Shown here one piece after another: positions 16,439-25,847 of a DNA stretch of 64,000 nt. The stretch's first letter is position 1. The number at the start of each line of letters is the position of its first letter. The DNA is from JACVRW01 sp963808775 (GTDB taxonomy: Bacteria > Actinomycetota > Thermoleophilia > Solirubrobacterales > Thermoleophilaceae). The notes under the pieces are model-generated. The model did no database searches. It was not told the origin of the DNA and saw only the letters and a program-made list of their open reading frames with translations. The stretch lies in contig CAWEGR010000004.1 in the NCBI GenBank assembly GCA_963808775.1, positions 434,001 to 498,000 of the forward strand, written 5' to 3'. Both the position numbers and the translations under genes were made by a program.

Positions 16439-17300
16439 AGAAACCCCTCCCGGTCTTCTGGCCGAGATCGCCCGCTGCCACGAGCTCCCTCATCTTCGAC
16501 GAGACGTGGAAGCGCTCCGAGCCGTACGAGTCGTGCAGGTGCTCCGCCACGTGCAGGACGGTGTCGAGTCCGAGCAGGTCGGTCAGGAAGTACGGGCCCA
16601 TCGGAGTCGCTCCGGACTCCCGGATCGCCGTGTCGACCTCCTCGATCTCGAGCCCCTCCTCCTCCGTCGCGCGCCAGACCTCGGACATCGCCGAGGTCAG
16701 GATGCGGTTGACGACGAAGCCGGGCACCTCGCCGCAGCGGATCGGCGTCTTTCGGATCGCCTGCGCGAAGCCGGTGGCCGCGGCGAGCGTCTCCTCGGAG
16801 GTCTCCTCGCCCTCGATCACCTCGATCAGGCGCATCATCGAGGCCGGGTAGAAGAAGTGGAAGCCCACGACCTTGTCGGGCCGCAGCGTGGCCTCGGACA
16901 TCTCGGTGATCGACAGCGCCGAGGTGTTCGAGGCGAGAATCGCGTGCCCCGGCGTGAGCTCGTCGAGCTCGGCGAACACCGTCTGCTTGATGTCCATCCG
17001 CTCGGGAACGGCCTCGACGACGAAGTCGACATCGCCGAAGCCCTCGTACTCCGTCACGCCGATGATGCGCCCGAGGATCTCCTCGCGCTGGGAGTCGGCC
17101 GCCTCCTGCGTGATCTTCTCCTTGGCGACGAGCGCCCCGAGCTGCGCCTCGGTGACCTGGCGGGCCTTCTCGAGCCCTGTTTCGACGAACTCCTGTTTCA
17201 CGTCTTTCAGGACGACCGGGGTGCCCGAGGAGGCGATCACCTGCGCGATCTCGCCGCCCATGGTCCCGGCGCCCACGACGGCTGCCTTGAACACGAACAT
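16425..17300 (-). CDS. 3-hydroxyacyl-CoA dehydrogenase (3-hydroxybutyryl-CoA dehydrogenase type)
   Basis: This 291-aa enzyme oxidises 3-hydroxyacyl-CoA with NAD+. The N-terminal Rossmann motif is VVGAGTMGGEIAQVIAS, followed by VVEAVPERMDIK, ASNTSALSITEM with the conserved Asn/Ser, GFHFFYPASMMRLIEVI with the catalytic His, and PGFVVNRIL. It ends in LGQKTGRGFYEHG, the usual end of a first 3HCDH domain. The next gene starts with a second 3HCDH domain plus crotonase and overlaps by 14 bp in a shifted frame. The natural product may therefore be one protein cut by an extra base. With the acyl-CoA dehydrogenase at 20 kb, fatty-acid oxidation is the likely pathway. Confidence 0.9.
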   Translation of the reverse strand: MFVFKAAVVGAGTMGGEIAQVIASSGTPVVLKDVKQEFVETGLEKARQVTEAQLGALVAKEKITQEAADSQREEILGRIIGVTEYEGFGDVDFVVEAVPERMDIKQTVFAELDELTPGHAILASNTSALSITEMSEATLRPDKVVGFHFFYPASMMRLIEVIEGEETSEETLAAATGFAQAIRKTPIRCGEVPGFVVNRILTSAMSEVWRATEEEGLEIEEVDTAIRESGATPMGPYFLTDLLGLDTVLHVAEHLHDSYGSERFHVSSKMRELVAAGDLGQKTGRGFYEHG

Positions 17301-17310
17301 CGGCCCGAGG

Positions 17311-17766
17311 CTATCGGAGGCCCGCCTCCTCCTCCCCCTCTACCGCGAAGCGGCGCAGGGTCCGCGCGAGCGCCTCGTCCTGGCGGCGCCGGATGAACAG
17401 GAGGTCCGCCAGCCCAGACAGCGGACCCCACCTCGAGAGCGTGTACTCGAGGGTCAGCTCGACCTCGGCTCCCCCGCCGTCCGCCGGCGCCACCCGAAGC
17501 ATCTGGCGGCCCATCAGCGCCTCCTCGAACACGAGCGTGGCGAAGCGGTCGGGGCGCCGCTCGACGATCTTCTCCGTGACGATCCCGCGGCCGCTCGGGC
17601 CGGACTCCCAGACGACCCGCTCGCCCTCCTCGGGCCAGCGCCCGGAGAGCTCCCGCACGTGGCCGAAGCCCTCGACGAAGGTGGCCCAGCGCTCGACGTT
17701 CGTCCACAGGGCGAGGGCGTCGGCGGGCTCGAGCGCCACGCGCGCGCGGGCGCGCGCCGTCCTCAC
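17311..17766 (-). CDS. SRPBCC / polyketide cyclase-like protein
   Basis: The 151-aa product has an SRPBCC fold: ALEPADALALWTNVERWATF at the N-terminus, GRGIVTEKIVERRPDRFATL centrally and AEVELTLEYTLSRWGPLSGL near the end, followed by a basic helix. It probably binds a hydrophobic ligand; its substrate is unknown. The GTG start (17,764-17,766) overlaps the stop of the PadR gene as GTGA, so regulator and SRPBCC protein are translated together. This is the third SRPBCC/winged-helix pair in the window. Confidence 0.82.
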   Translation of the reverse strand: MRTARARARVALEPADALALWTNVERWATFVEGFGHVRELSGRWPEEGERVVWESGPSGRGIVTEKIVERRPDRFATLVFEEALMGRQMLRVAPADGGGAEVELTLEYTLSRWGPLSGLADLLFIRRRQDEALARTLRRFAVEGEEEAGLR

Positions 17767-18218
17767 CCTCCGTATACCTCGTCGACGATCTCGTCGATCG
17801 AGGTCCGCACCGAGTCGAGGAACGGCCGGACGTCCTCCACGAGCCGCCCGTACTCCGCGCGGCCCTCGTCCGTGATCGCGTAGTAGCGCCGCGAGCGCCG
17901 CTCCGGGTGCTCCCAGCTGCCCTCGATCAGGCCGCGGGCCTCGAGCTGGCGCAGGAGGGGGTACATCGTGTTGGGGTTGACGGACAGCACGCCCGCGGTC
18001 ATGCCCGCGATCCGCTCCATGAGCTGGTTGCCGTAGCTCGGGTCCTCGGAGATCAGGTGGAGGACGAGCAGCGGGAGGACCGCCCGCTTGCGGAGCTCGC
18101 CCGTGAACGGATCCGCGCTCCGCTTCGGCGCCTGGCCGGTCGCCTCGACCCCGCCCGCCTGCGCGACGGCCTCGCGAACCGCGTCGCGGCTGCGCTCGCG
18201 CTTTGACCTCGCGGCCAT
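17763..18218 (-). CDS. PadR family transcriptional regulator
   Basis: The 151-aa protein has the PadR winged helix: AVLPLLVLHLISEDPSYGNQ, then SVNPNTMYPLLRQLEARGLI, then wing residues RRSRRYYAITDEG. A C-terminal helix (VRPFLDSVRTSIDEIV) fits the family's dimerisation arm. The first 35 residues are a basic, disordered extension. It lies upstream of and overlaps the SRPBCC gene. The 24-bp gap to the TetR gene upstream (same strand) suggests a possible three-gene unit. The signal sensed is unknown. Confidence 0.88.
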   Translation of the reverse strand: MAARSKRERSRDAVREAVAQAGGVEATGQAPKRSADPFTGELRKRAVLPLLVLHLISEDPSYGNQLMERIAGMTAGVLSVNPNTMYPLLRQLEARGLIEGSWEHPERRSRRYYAITDEGRAEYGRLVEDVRPFLDSVRTSIDEIVDEVYGG

Positions 18219-18242
18219 GCGGGGATCCTTGCAGGCAGGCGC

Positions 18243-18836
18243 CTAGGCGCCTGCCACGAGCCGGCGCATCAGCTCGACGGCCTCGGCGTCGGCCAGGTCG
18301 CCCTCTCGCGCGAGGGAGCGCCACGTCCTGAAGTCGAGGGCGTGACCGGTGGCGGCGAGCACCCGCCGGCGCGCGTTCCCGCGCAGCCCCCTGCCGTGCA
18401 GCAGGACGTCGCGCGCCTGCCCCAGGTAGGCGTGGAAGCGGCTGAAGGAGTGCTGCACGACCGGCATCAGCGCCTCGTCGCGGAAGAGGTTCGCCATCAT
18501 GCTCTCCGTGCCGCGGTAGAAGTCGTACAGCTCCGTGAGGGCGGCCCGAAGGCGCTCGTCGGGGTCCTCGATCTCAGCCCAGGCGGCGAGGTCCGGGGGC
18601 GGGTTGGCGGCCCGCCAGTGGGCGCTGCAGGCCGCGAACACGGCCTCCTCGTCCGGGAAGTGGCGGTACAGCGTGGAGCGCGGGACCCCGGCCGCATCGG
18701 CGATCGCGCTCATCGAGGTGCGCGACGGCCCGAGCGTGCCGTGCAGCTCGACCGCGCTCTCCGTGATGCGCAGCCGCGTCTCCTCCTCCTGCTCGGCGCG
18801 GCGCTTCTTCCGGTATGGGCGCTTTTCGTCGGTCAT
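18243..18836 (-). CDS. TetR/AcrR family regulator
   Basis: This is a 197-aa TetR protein. The N-terminal HTH reads RITESAVELHGTLGPSRTSM followed by AIADAAGVPRSTLYRHFPDE, the classic TetR signature near residues 45-65. The C-terminal ligand domain is helical and not assignable. It is divergent from the cupin gene at 18,917. A long inverted repeat and a good promoter lie in the 80 bp between them, so it probably controls the cupin gene and itself. Confidence 0.9.
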   Translation of the reverse strand: MTDEKRPYRKKRRAEQEEETRLRITESAVELHGTLGPSRTSMSAIADAAGVPRSTLYRHFPDEEAVFAACSAHWRAANPPPDLAAWAEIEDPDERLRAALTELYDFYRGTESMMANLFRDEALMPVVQHSFSRFHAYLGQARDVLLHGRGLRGNARRRVLAATGHALDFRTWRSLAREGDLADAEAVELMRRLVAGA

Positions 18837-18839
18837 TTG

Positions 18840-18890
18840 TGTTGCGTGAATCTTGACAGATGATCGCGACGCCTGTACATTCGCGCAACA
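18840..18890 (+). promoter_or_regulatory. Cupin promoter flanked by an inverted repeat (likely TetR operator)
   Basis: TTGACA (18,853-18,858) and TACATT (18,876-18,881) are 17 bp apart, a strong sigma-70-type promoter pointing to the cupin gene. The promoter is bracketed by TGTTGCGtGAAT (18,840-18,851) and its near-perfect inverse ATTCgCGCAACA (18,879-18,890). The arms match at all but one position. Occupation of both half-sites would mask or loop the promoter. The divergent TetR protein is the natural candidate ligand; this is inferred from position. Confidence 0.7.
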
Positions 18891-18916
18891 TTACTGTCCT
18901 ATCAAAGGAGGAGACG

Positions 18917-19426
18917 ATGACCACCACGACAGCACCGAAGATCGTTGGGCCCACGGACGGCAAGGCCGGATTCCTGGGCAGCATCGGCGTTCGCTTCATG
19001 ATCGACGGCGACGAGACCGATCAGGGCTTCTCGCTCGTCGAGCATCCGATGTCCCCCCGCGCGCTCGCCGCGCCGATCCATCGCCACCTGCGCGAGGACG
19101 AGTACAGCTACGTGCTCGAGGGCCGCATGGGCGCGCTGCTCGGCGACGAGGTCGTCTACGCCGAGCCGGGCGACCTGGTCTTCAAGCCGCGCGACCAGTG
19201 GCATACGTTCTGGAACGCGGGCGACGAGCCGTGCCGGATCCTCGAGATCATCGCGCCGGCCGGGTTCGAGCGCTTCTTCGCCGAGCTCGACGGGCTCGGC
19301 GGCGCGCTCGAGGCCGACCCGCAGGCGCTGGCGGAGCTCTCGGCCCGCTACGGCCTCGAGATGCAGCCCGACACCGTGCCGGGCCTGCTCGAGCGCTTCG
19401 GCCTGCGGATCGGCGAGCGGATCTGA
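18917..19426 (+). CDS. Cupin domain protein
   Basis: The 169-aa protein has a single cupin barrel. Metal-site residues are visible in AAPIHRHLREDEYSYVLEGR (His, His, Glu) and in KPRDQWHTFWNAGDEP (His). It may be a dioxygenase, isomerase or ligand-binding protein; the substrate cannot be told. I chose ATG 18917 because AAAGGAGG (18,904-18,911) lies five bases upstream, one of the best ribosome-binding sites in the window. It is divergent from the TetR gene and preceded by a strong promoter, so it is likely induced by a small molecule. Confidence 0.87.
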   Translation: MTTTTAPKIVGPTDGKAGFLGSIGVRFMIDGDETDQGFSLVEHPMSPRALAAPIHRHLREDEYSYVLEGRMGALLGDEVVYAEPGDLVFKPRDQWHTFWNAGDEPCRILEIIAPAGFERFFAELDGLGGALEADPQALAELSARYGLEMQPDTVPGLLERFGLRIGERI

Positions 19427-19433
19427 GCCGCGC

Positions 19434-19910
19434 TCAGCGCGGCGTGGCGGGCTGAGCGTCGAGCAGCCCGCGGAGCTCGTCGAGCACGGCCTGCTCCTCA
19501 GGGCTGATCTCGCGGCCGCCGATGCCTATGAAGCCGCCCTCCTTGTGGGCCTCGGCGGCCGCCTGCGCCACCGCGAGCACGAACGACTTGTACTGCTCGA
19601 CCTCCTCGGGGGTGCCCTTCGAGCCGAGCACGCGGAGCGCCTCCTGGAGGCGCTCCGTGCTGAGTGCGCCGATGTCGCCGGCGTCCTTCAGGCCCCGCGG
19701 GTCGACCGAGGGCGGCGAGGAGACGAGAGCGTCGAGCAGCTCGCTCTCCCCCTGGTGCTGCTCACGCGCCGCGTTGTAGACCTTCGCCATCGCCACGCTC
19801 TCGCGGATCGTCCCGCCGCGATGGGCCTTGGCCACCCGCATCCCTGCGAGGACCGGGGCCTCGACGACGGTGGACCACTCTTCTGCGTTGAAGTCTGCCT
19901 TCGTTGTCAT
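19434..19910 (-). CDS. Conserved hypothetical protein (158 aa)
   Basis: I recognise no named family. The N-terminal half (FNAEEWSTVVEAPVLAGMRV, GTIRESVAMAKVYNAAR) looks like a conserved helical domain. The segment PEEVEQYKSFVLAVAQAAAE and the Gly-rich loop GGFIGIGGREISPEE follow. No signal peptide or membrane helix is visible, so it is probably cytoplasmic. It lies 28 bp downstream of the acyl-CoA dehydrogenase gene on the same strand and is convergent with the cupin gene. Co-transcription with the dehydrogenase is likely. Confidence 0.65.
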   Translation of the reverse strand: MTTKADFNAEEWSTVVEAPVLAGMRVAKAHRGGTIRESVAMAKVYNAAREQHQGESELLDALVSSPPSVDPRGLKDAGDIGALSTERLQEALRVLGSKGTPEEVEQYKSFVLAVAQAAAEAHKEGGFIGIGGREISPEEQAVLDELRGLLDAQPATPR

Positions 19911-19938
19911 GCGCTCGGGCTACCCGGCCTGCGAGCCG

Positions 19939-21114
<1,176 letters not shown>

Positions 21115-21239
21115 TGTCTCCGGTTGCTCCTTTCGGGCGATGACGGCGCTCCGGCCGGCACCCGATTGATTCGTCAGTCAACTCTAGGAATCGTCACTTT
21201 ACAGCAGCCGCAGGAGCGCAGCGGAGGTACGCTCGTCAG

Positions 21240-21644
21240 GTGGACGCGTTCGGGATCGCCCTGATCGCCCTGGCCCTGGTCGCGGTGGTGGTGGCCGCGG
21301 TCTCCTACTGGGGCAGCGGGCGCGCCTACGGAGAGATCGGTGGCGGCGGCCTCTCGATGGAGCATCAGCAGGAGGGCGAGCCGAACCCCACCGAGGTGCG
21401 CGAGGAGATCCGCCAGATGCTCGAGGCGAAATCAGCCCGGCGGGTGGCCCGAGGCGAGCCGGCGCTCGATGTCGAGGCCGAGCTCGCGGCGCTCACGAGC
21501 CCGCTCGGGATCGAGGATCCGGGCCTCCGCGAGGAGGTTCGCCAGCTCGTGATCGCGAGCAACGAGCGGCGCGAGCGCCAGGGCCGCGAGCCGCTCGACG
21601 TGGACGCGGAGACCGAGCGGCGGCTGCGTGCCCTCGGGGGGTGA
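21240..21644 (+). CDS. Membrane-anchored hypothetical protein
   Basis: The 134-aa product has one N-terminal membrane segment (GIALIALALVAVVVAAVSYW) followed by a soluble part. That part contains two copies of a short helical motif: EVREEIRQMLEAKSARRVAR and EEVRQLVIASNERRERQGRE, each followed by a similar LDV(E/D)AE segment. This looks like an internal duplication of about 45 residues. The start is GTG at 21,240. It heads a set of plus-strand genes with the acidic protein and the AlkA-type glycosylase. Function unknown. Confidence 0.68.
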   Translation: MDAFGIALIALALVAVVVAAVSYWGSGRAYGEIGGGGLSMEHQQEGEPNPTEVREEIRQMLEAKSARRVARGEPALDVEAELAALTSPLGIEDPGLREEVRQLVIASNERRERQGREPLDVDAETERRLRALGG

Positions 21645-21677
21645 CTTCGAGGCCCGGACGGGCTAGGCTGGCCCCAG

Positions 21678-22019
21678 ATGGCAGAGGACCGCCGCTTCGA
21701 GCTCGACGACCTGCTCCTGCGCCCCGGCTGCTACCTGAATCCGCAGACCGAGGTCCTCGTCGTCGTGGACGATTCGCCCTCGATCGACGGTGAGATCTTC
21801 AACCTCGAGGACTTCGAGGGCGCCGACTGGGTCCTGATCGCGGACGAGGTTCCCGTGGACGAGTCGCGCCGCGACGAGCTGCTCGAGACCTTCCAGGCGA
21901 CCTATCACGGGGGCGACGGCCGCATGCGCCTCGCGCCCGAGGACCTCGACGACGACGAGGACGACGACGAGGACGAGCTCGAGCCCGACGAGGAGGACGG
22001 CCCCCGCGCCCTCGACTGA
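21678..22019 (+). CDS. Small acidic hypothetical protein
   Basis: The 113-aa protein has a compact N-terminal domain (FELDDLLLRPGCYLNPQTEV, GADWVLIADEVPVDESRRDE) and ends in a run of about 25 Asp and Glu residues from residue 88 onward. The acidic tail suggests a protein-protein or cation-buffering role; no named family is recognised. It lies between the membrane-anchored protein and the DNA glycosylase gene, and its stop is 35 bp from the glycosylase ATG. Confidence 0.68.
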   Translation: MAEDRRFELDDLLLRPGCYLNPQTEVLVVVDDSPSIDGEIFNLEDFEGADWVLIADEVPVDESRRDELLETFQATYHGGDGRMRLAPEDLDDDEDDDEDELEPDEEDGPRALD

Positions 22020-22053
22020 TCCGCTCGCCGTCGACTGGCTCGCCCGGCGGGCG

Positions 22054-22779
22054 ATGCGGGGGGTCGAGGAGGTGGACGCTGCCGGGCCCGCATACAGGCG
22101 CACGGCGCGGGTCGACGGCTCGCCCGGCGTGGTGGAGCTCCGGCCAGGGGGACCCGGCCCGGCGGCGCGCGTGTTCGGCCTCGATGCCGGCGGCGATGCC
22201 GTGGACGCCGCGCTCGCGGCCGATCCGCGGCTCGCGCCGCTCGTGTCGGCGCGCCCGGGGCTGCGCGTGGCGGGCTGCTTCGACGGCTACGAGCTCGCCG
22301 TGCGCGCGGTGCTCGGGCAGCAGGTGTCGGTCGCCGCGGGCAGGACGCTCGCCGAGCGGATCGTCGCGCGGCACGGCGAGCCGCTCGCCGAACCCGCCGG
22401 CTCGCTGACCCACCTGTTCCCGCCCGCGGAGCGGCTCGCCGAGGTGGAGCTGGGCGGCATGCCCGCCTCGAGGGCGCGCGCCGTGCGCGCCCTCGCCGAG
22501 GCGGTCGCGGCGGGGCTCCGGATCGCGCCCGAGTCGGATCGGGACGAGGTGCGCGCCGCGCTGCTCGAGCTGCCCGGAATCGGGCCCTGGACCGTCGAGT
22601 ACGTGGCGATGCGCGCCCTGCGCGACCCCGACGCCCTGCCCGCGGGCGACCTCGTCCTGCGCAACGCGCTGGGCGGGATCGGGGCGCGCGAGCTGCGCGA
22701 GCGCGCCGAGCGCTGGCGCCCGTGGCGCGCCTACGCCGCCATGCATCTGTGGCAGGCGGCCGTCGCCCGCTCCACGTAG
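22054..22779 (+). CDS. AlkA-type 3-methyladenine DNA glycosylase
   Basis: The 241-aa protein has the HhH-GPD fold of AlkA. Seen are AVLGQQVSVAAGRTLAERIV (helix before the hairpin) and LLELPGIGPWTVEYVAMRAL, the helix-hairpin-helix. PAGDLVLRNAL contains the catalytic Asp. It removes alkylated bases from DNA. Coding-like sequence (LAVDWLARR) runs upstream of the ATG without a usable start, so the true N-terminus may be slightly longer. A second AlkA-like gene lies at 50.6-51.4 kb. Confidence 0.85.
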   Translation: MRGVEEVDAAGPAYRRTARVDGSPGVVELRPGGPGPAARVFGLDAGGDAVDAALAADPRLAPLVSARPGLRVAGCFDGYELAVRAVLGQQVSVAAGRTLAERIVARHGEPLAEPAGSLTHLFPPAERLAEVELGGMPASRARAVRALAEAVAAGLRIAPESDRDEVRAALLELPGIGPWTVEYVAMRALRDPDALPAGDLVLRNALGGIGARELRERAERWRPWRAYAAMHLWQAAVARST

Positions 22780-22791
22780 TGTTCCGCCGCG

Positions 22792-23877
22792 ATGCGGCCC
22801 GTCCACTACCTCGGGATCTTCATCCCGATCGCGATCGCGCTCGAGCTCGCCCACGCGGGGCCGGTGCTCGTCTTCAGCGCCGCCGCGCTCGGGGTGATTC
22901 CCTGCGCCGCCGTGATGGGCGAGGCAACGGAGGCGATCGCCGCCCGCACCGGGCCCGGCATCGGCGGCTTCATGAACGTCACCTTCGGCAACGCGCCCGA
23001 GCTGATCATCGCCTTCTTCGCGCTGCTCGAGGGGCTGCAGGAGGTCGTCAAGGCCTCGATCGTCGGCTCGATCATGGGCAACGTGCTGCTCGTGCTCGGC
23101 GCCGCGATGGTGGTCGGCGGCTGGAAGCGCGACACGCAGACCTTCAATCGCACGGCCGCCAACGCGCAGTCGGCGATGCTGCTCCTGGCGCTCGCCGCGC
23201 TGCTGTTCCCGGCGCTGTTCCAGCTCATCCACGGCGGCGGGCTTCCGGGGGTCGGCGAGGAGCGGGTCGACTTCGGCTCCGACCTCGAGAAGCTCTCCTT
23301 CGGGGTCGCGATCATCCTGCTGCTCTCGTACCTCGCGGGCCTCTGGTTCTCGCTCAAGACCCACCGCGCCGTCTTCAACCCCTACGACGACTCCGCCGAA
23401 GAGGAGGAGACGCATCACTGGACGGTCAAGCGCGCGGCGCTGTTCCTGGCGGCGTCAGCGGTGGCGGTCGGCGTGATGTCCGAGATCCTGGTCGGCTCGA
23501 TCTCCGAGGCCTCGCACGAGATCGGGCTGTCCGAGTTCTTCGTCGGCGTGTTCGTCGTCGCGATCGTCGGGAACGCGGCGGAGCATTGGGTCGCGGTCCT
23601 CGTGGCCGCCAAGGACAAGATGGACCTCGCGGTCAACATCGCGATCGGCTCGAGCGCGCAGATCGCCATGTTCGTCGCGCCGATGCTCGTGCTGCTCTCG
23701 TTCGTCATCGGTCCGTCGCCGATGGCGCTCGTCTTCAACGGCTACGAGCTCGGCGGCCTTGTGTTCGCGGTCCTGATCGCGAACTTCGTCACCCAGGAGG
23801 GCGAGTCGAACTGGTTCGAGGGCGTCCAGCTGCTGGCGCTCTACGCGGTGCTCGGGCTCGTCTTCTACTTCGCCTGA
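22792..23877 (+). CDS. Calcium/proton exchanger (CaxA family)
   Basis: This is a 361-aa membrane protein with about eleven hydrophobic segments and the two family repeats: GEATEAIAARTGPGIGGFMN followed by FGNAPELIIAFFAL, and the second-half counterpart VGNAAEHWVAVLVAAKDKMD. The acidic residues in these repeats bind Ca2+. An acidic loop (SAEEEETHH) separates the halves. It exports Ca2+ in exchange for protons. It overlaps the end of the convergent M28 peptidase gene by 13 bp. Confidence 0.92.
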   Translation: MRPVHYLGIFIPIAIALELAHAGPVLVFSAAALGVIPCAAVMGEATEAIAARTGPGIGGFMNVTFGNAPELIIAFFALLEGLQEVVKASIVGSIMGNVLLVLGAAMVVGGWKRDTQTFNRTAANAQSAMLLLALAALLFPALFQLIHGGGLPGVGEERVDFGSDLEKLSFGVAIILLLSYLAGLWFSLKTHRAVFNPYDDSAEEEETHHWTVKRAALFLAASAVAVGVMSEILVGSISEASHEIGLSEFFVGVFVVAIVGNAAEHWVAVLVAAKDKMDLAVNIAIGSSAQIAMFVAPMLVLLSFVIGPSPMALVFNGYELGGLVFAVLIANFVTQEGESNWFEGVQLLALYAVLGLVFYFA

Positions 23878-25159
23878 GACCCGGCGAGCTCGCGCAGGGC
23901 CCGCTCCGCGGCGTCCGTCATGCGCCGCAGGACCGCCAGGTTCACGTTCGCGAAGCGGTCGCAGGCGAGGTGGTAGCAGGGGTCGCGCGGACGGCCGCGC
24001 CGAAGCTCCTCGCCCCCCGTGTAGATGCCGTTCGCGGGGATGCCGACCGCCTGGAAGGGCGAGTGATCCGAGGCGCCGGCCGCGGGCACGCCCGGCACGG
24101 TGCGCCCGAGGGCGCGCCTGAGCACCCGCGCGAGCGGCCGGTCAGCGTCCGAGTAGACGGAGGGCACGGCGTTGGGCGAGCCCACCATGTCGAGATTGAC
24201 GTAGGCGGTGATCCGCCGCCGCTCGGCCCGCGGCAGCGAGCTCACGTAGCGCCTCGAGCCGATCAGCCCGAGCTCCTCCGCCGCCCAGAAGCCGAGGCGC
24301 ACGGTGCGCTCGGATGGGACGCTCGGCGAGCCGGTCCGCGAGCACGAGCAGGGCGGCCACGCCGCTGCCGTTGTCGTTCAGGCCGGGGCCGGCGTCGACC
24401 GAGTCGAGATGGCCGCCCGCCATCACCACGTCGCCGTCGCCGGTGCCCGGGAGCTCTGCAAGGACGTTGCGCGTCCGCCGCGCCCGGGTGCGAGCGTCCA
24501 CGGACAGCTTCACGCGCTCGCCCGGCTCGGGCGCGGAGTCGGCCGCGGCCACGAGCACCGGGATCCCCACCCCCGGTCCCCCGAGCGTCACGCTCGGGAC
24601 GTCGTTCGGGGTGTCGATCGTGAGCACGAGCGCAGGAGCGCCGGCTCCTTCCGCGAGCTCCGCGGCCTCGCGCGAGCGGCAGAGCCCGTGCGGCGCGACC
24701 GGGATCTCGCCCGGCTCGAGCTCGTCGTACGAGTCCGCCGAGCAGGGGTCCTCGAGCTGATGCGCGCGCCCGTCGGCGGCCCCGCTGCCGGAATAGGACG
24801 GCACGCGGAAGCCGGGCCCCTCGGGCGAGCGCTCGCCCGCGATGCTGAGGTTGGCCCTCCGCAGGTCGAAGAACGGCAGGCGCACCCGCTGCATGCGCAC
24901 GTCCCAGCCGGCCGAACGCAGCGTCCGCGCGATGTACTCGGCGCTCGCGCGGTCCCCGGGCGTGCCGGCCGAGCGCGTTCCGCCCGAGCGGGCGGCGATG
25001 CGCGCGAGCGCCCGCAGGTGCTCCGCCGCGCTCTTGCCGGAGGAGGCCGCCGGGCGCGGACGTGCTCCGCGTGCCCTCGGACCCCTCCGAGGAATCGCAT
25101 GCGTCCGCCGCCAGCGCCAGAAGGATCAGGATCAGGATCGTCGCGGCGGGGCGCCTCAC
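23865..25159 (-). CDS. M28 family aminopeptidase lipoprotein (two frameshifts)
   Basis: Three frames combine into about 430 aa. A lipoprotein signal (ATILILILLALAADACDSS, lipobox ADAC) is followed by a PA-like insert and an M28 zinc-peptidase domain. Zinc and catalytic residues are in GGHLDSVDAGPGLNDNGSG, WAAEELGLIGSRRY, NLDMVGS and ASDHSPFQAVGIP. Single extra bases shift the frame at about 25,040-25,055 and 24,312-24,320. With corrections the sequence reads smoothly (for example ERTVRLGFWAAEELG). It is probably a surface aminopeptidase. The start is GTG 25,159, ten bases after the clpP stop, so it may be in one operon with clpP. Confidence 0.75.
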
Positions 25160-25169
25160 CCCTGGCAAG

Positions 25170-25826
25170 CTACTCCGCCGGACCGGACTCCTTCGGCCCT
25201 GTCGCCTTGAGCCGCGCATCCAGCTCGCTTGCGCTCACCACACGGTCCACGAGGCCGTAGCCCACCGCCTCGTCGGCGCCGAAGAAGCGGTCGCGCTCCA
25301 TGTCCTCGTGAATCTCGTCGGCCGAGCGTTGCGTGTGGCGTGCGTAGATCTCCTCCGTGACGCGGCGCAGGGCGAGGATCTCCCGCGCGTGGATCTCGAT
25401 GTCGGACGACTGCCCCTGGAACCCGGACGACGGCTGATGGATGAGGATGCGGGCGTTCGGGAGGGTGAGCCGCTTGCCCTTCGTGCCGCCCGTCAGGATC
25501 AGCGAGCCCGCCGACATCGCCATGCCGTAACAGATCGTCTGAACGTCGGGGCGGATGTACTGCATCGCGTCGTAGATGGCGAGGCCGGCGTGCAGCGAGC
25601 CCCCGGGCGAGTTCACGTAAACGCAGACGTCGCGCTCGGGGTCCTCCGACTCGAGGTGGACGAGCTGGGCCACCACGAGGTTCGCGAGCTCGTCGTCGAT
25701 CTGGCGCCCGATGAAGACGATGCGCTCGTTCAGCAGGCGCGAGTAGATGTCGAACGAGCGCTCGCCGCGCGCCGTCTGCTCGACGACGACGGGGACGAGC
25801 GAGCTCGAATAGCGGCCGATCTGCAC
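25170..25826 (-). CDS. clpP: ATP-dependent Clp protease proteolytic subunit
   Basis: This 218-aa serine protease has its triad visible: Ser in CYGMAMSAGSLILTGG, His in ARILIHQPSSG and Asp in GYGLVDRVV. VYVNSPGGSLHAG and the typical N-terminus (SSSLVPVVVEQ, ERSFDIYSRLL) also fit. I chose GTG 25,826 because AGGAGG lies six bases upstream. No second clpP or clpX is adjacent, so this is a solitary paralogue, as is common in Actinobacteria. It is divergent from the second SRPBCC/ArsR cassette, whose operator palindromes lie between. Confidence 0.93.
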   Translation of the reverse strand: MQIGRYSSSLVPVVVEQTARGERSFDIYSRLLNERIVFIGRQIDDELANLVVAQLVHLESEDPERDVCVYVNSPGGSLHAGLAIYDAMQYIRPDVQTICYGMAMSAGSLILTGGTKGKRLTLPNARILIHQPSSGFQGQSSDIEIHAREILALRRVTEEIYARHTQRSADEIHEDMERDRFFGADEAVGYGLVDRVVSASELDARLKATGPKESGPAE

Positions 25827-25847
25827 TGGGAACCTCCTCCTGTAATC

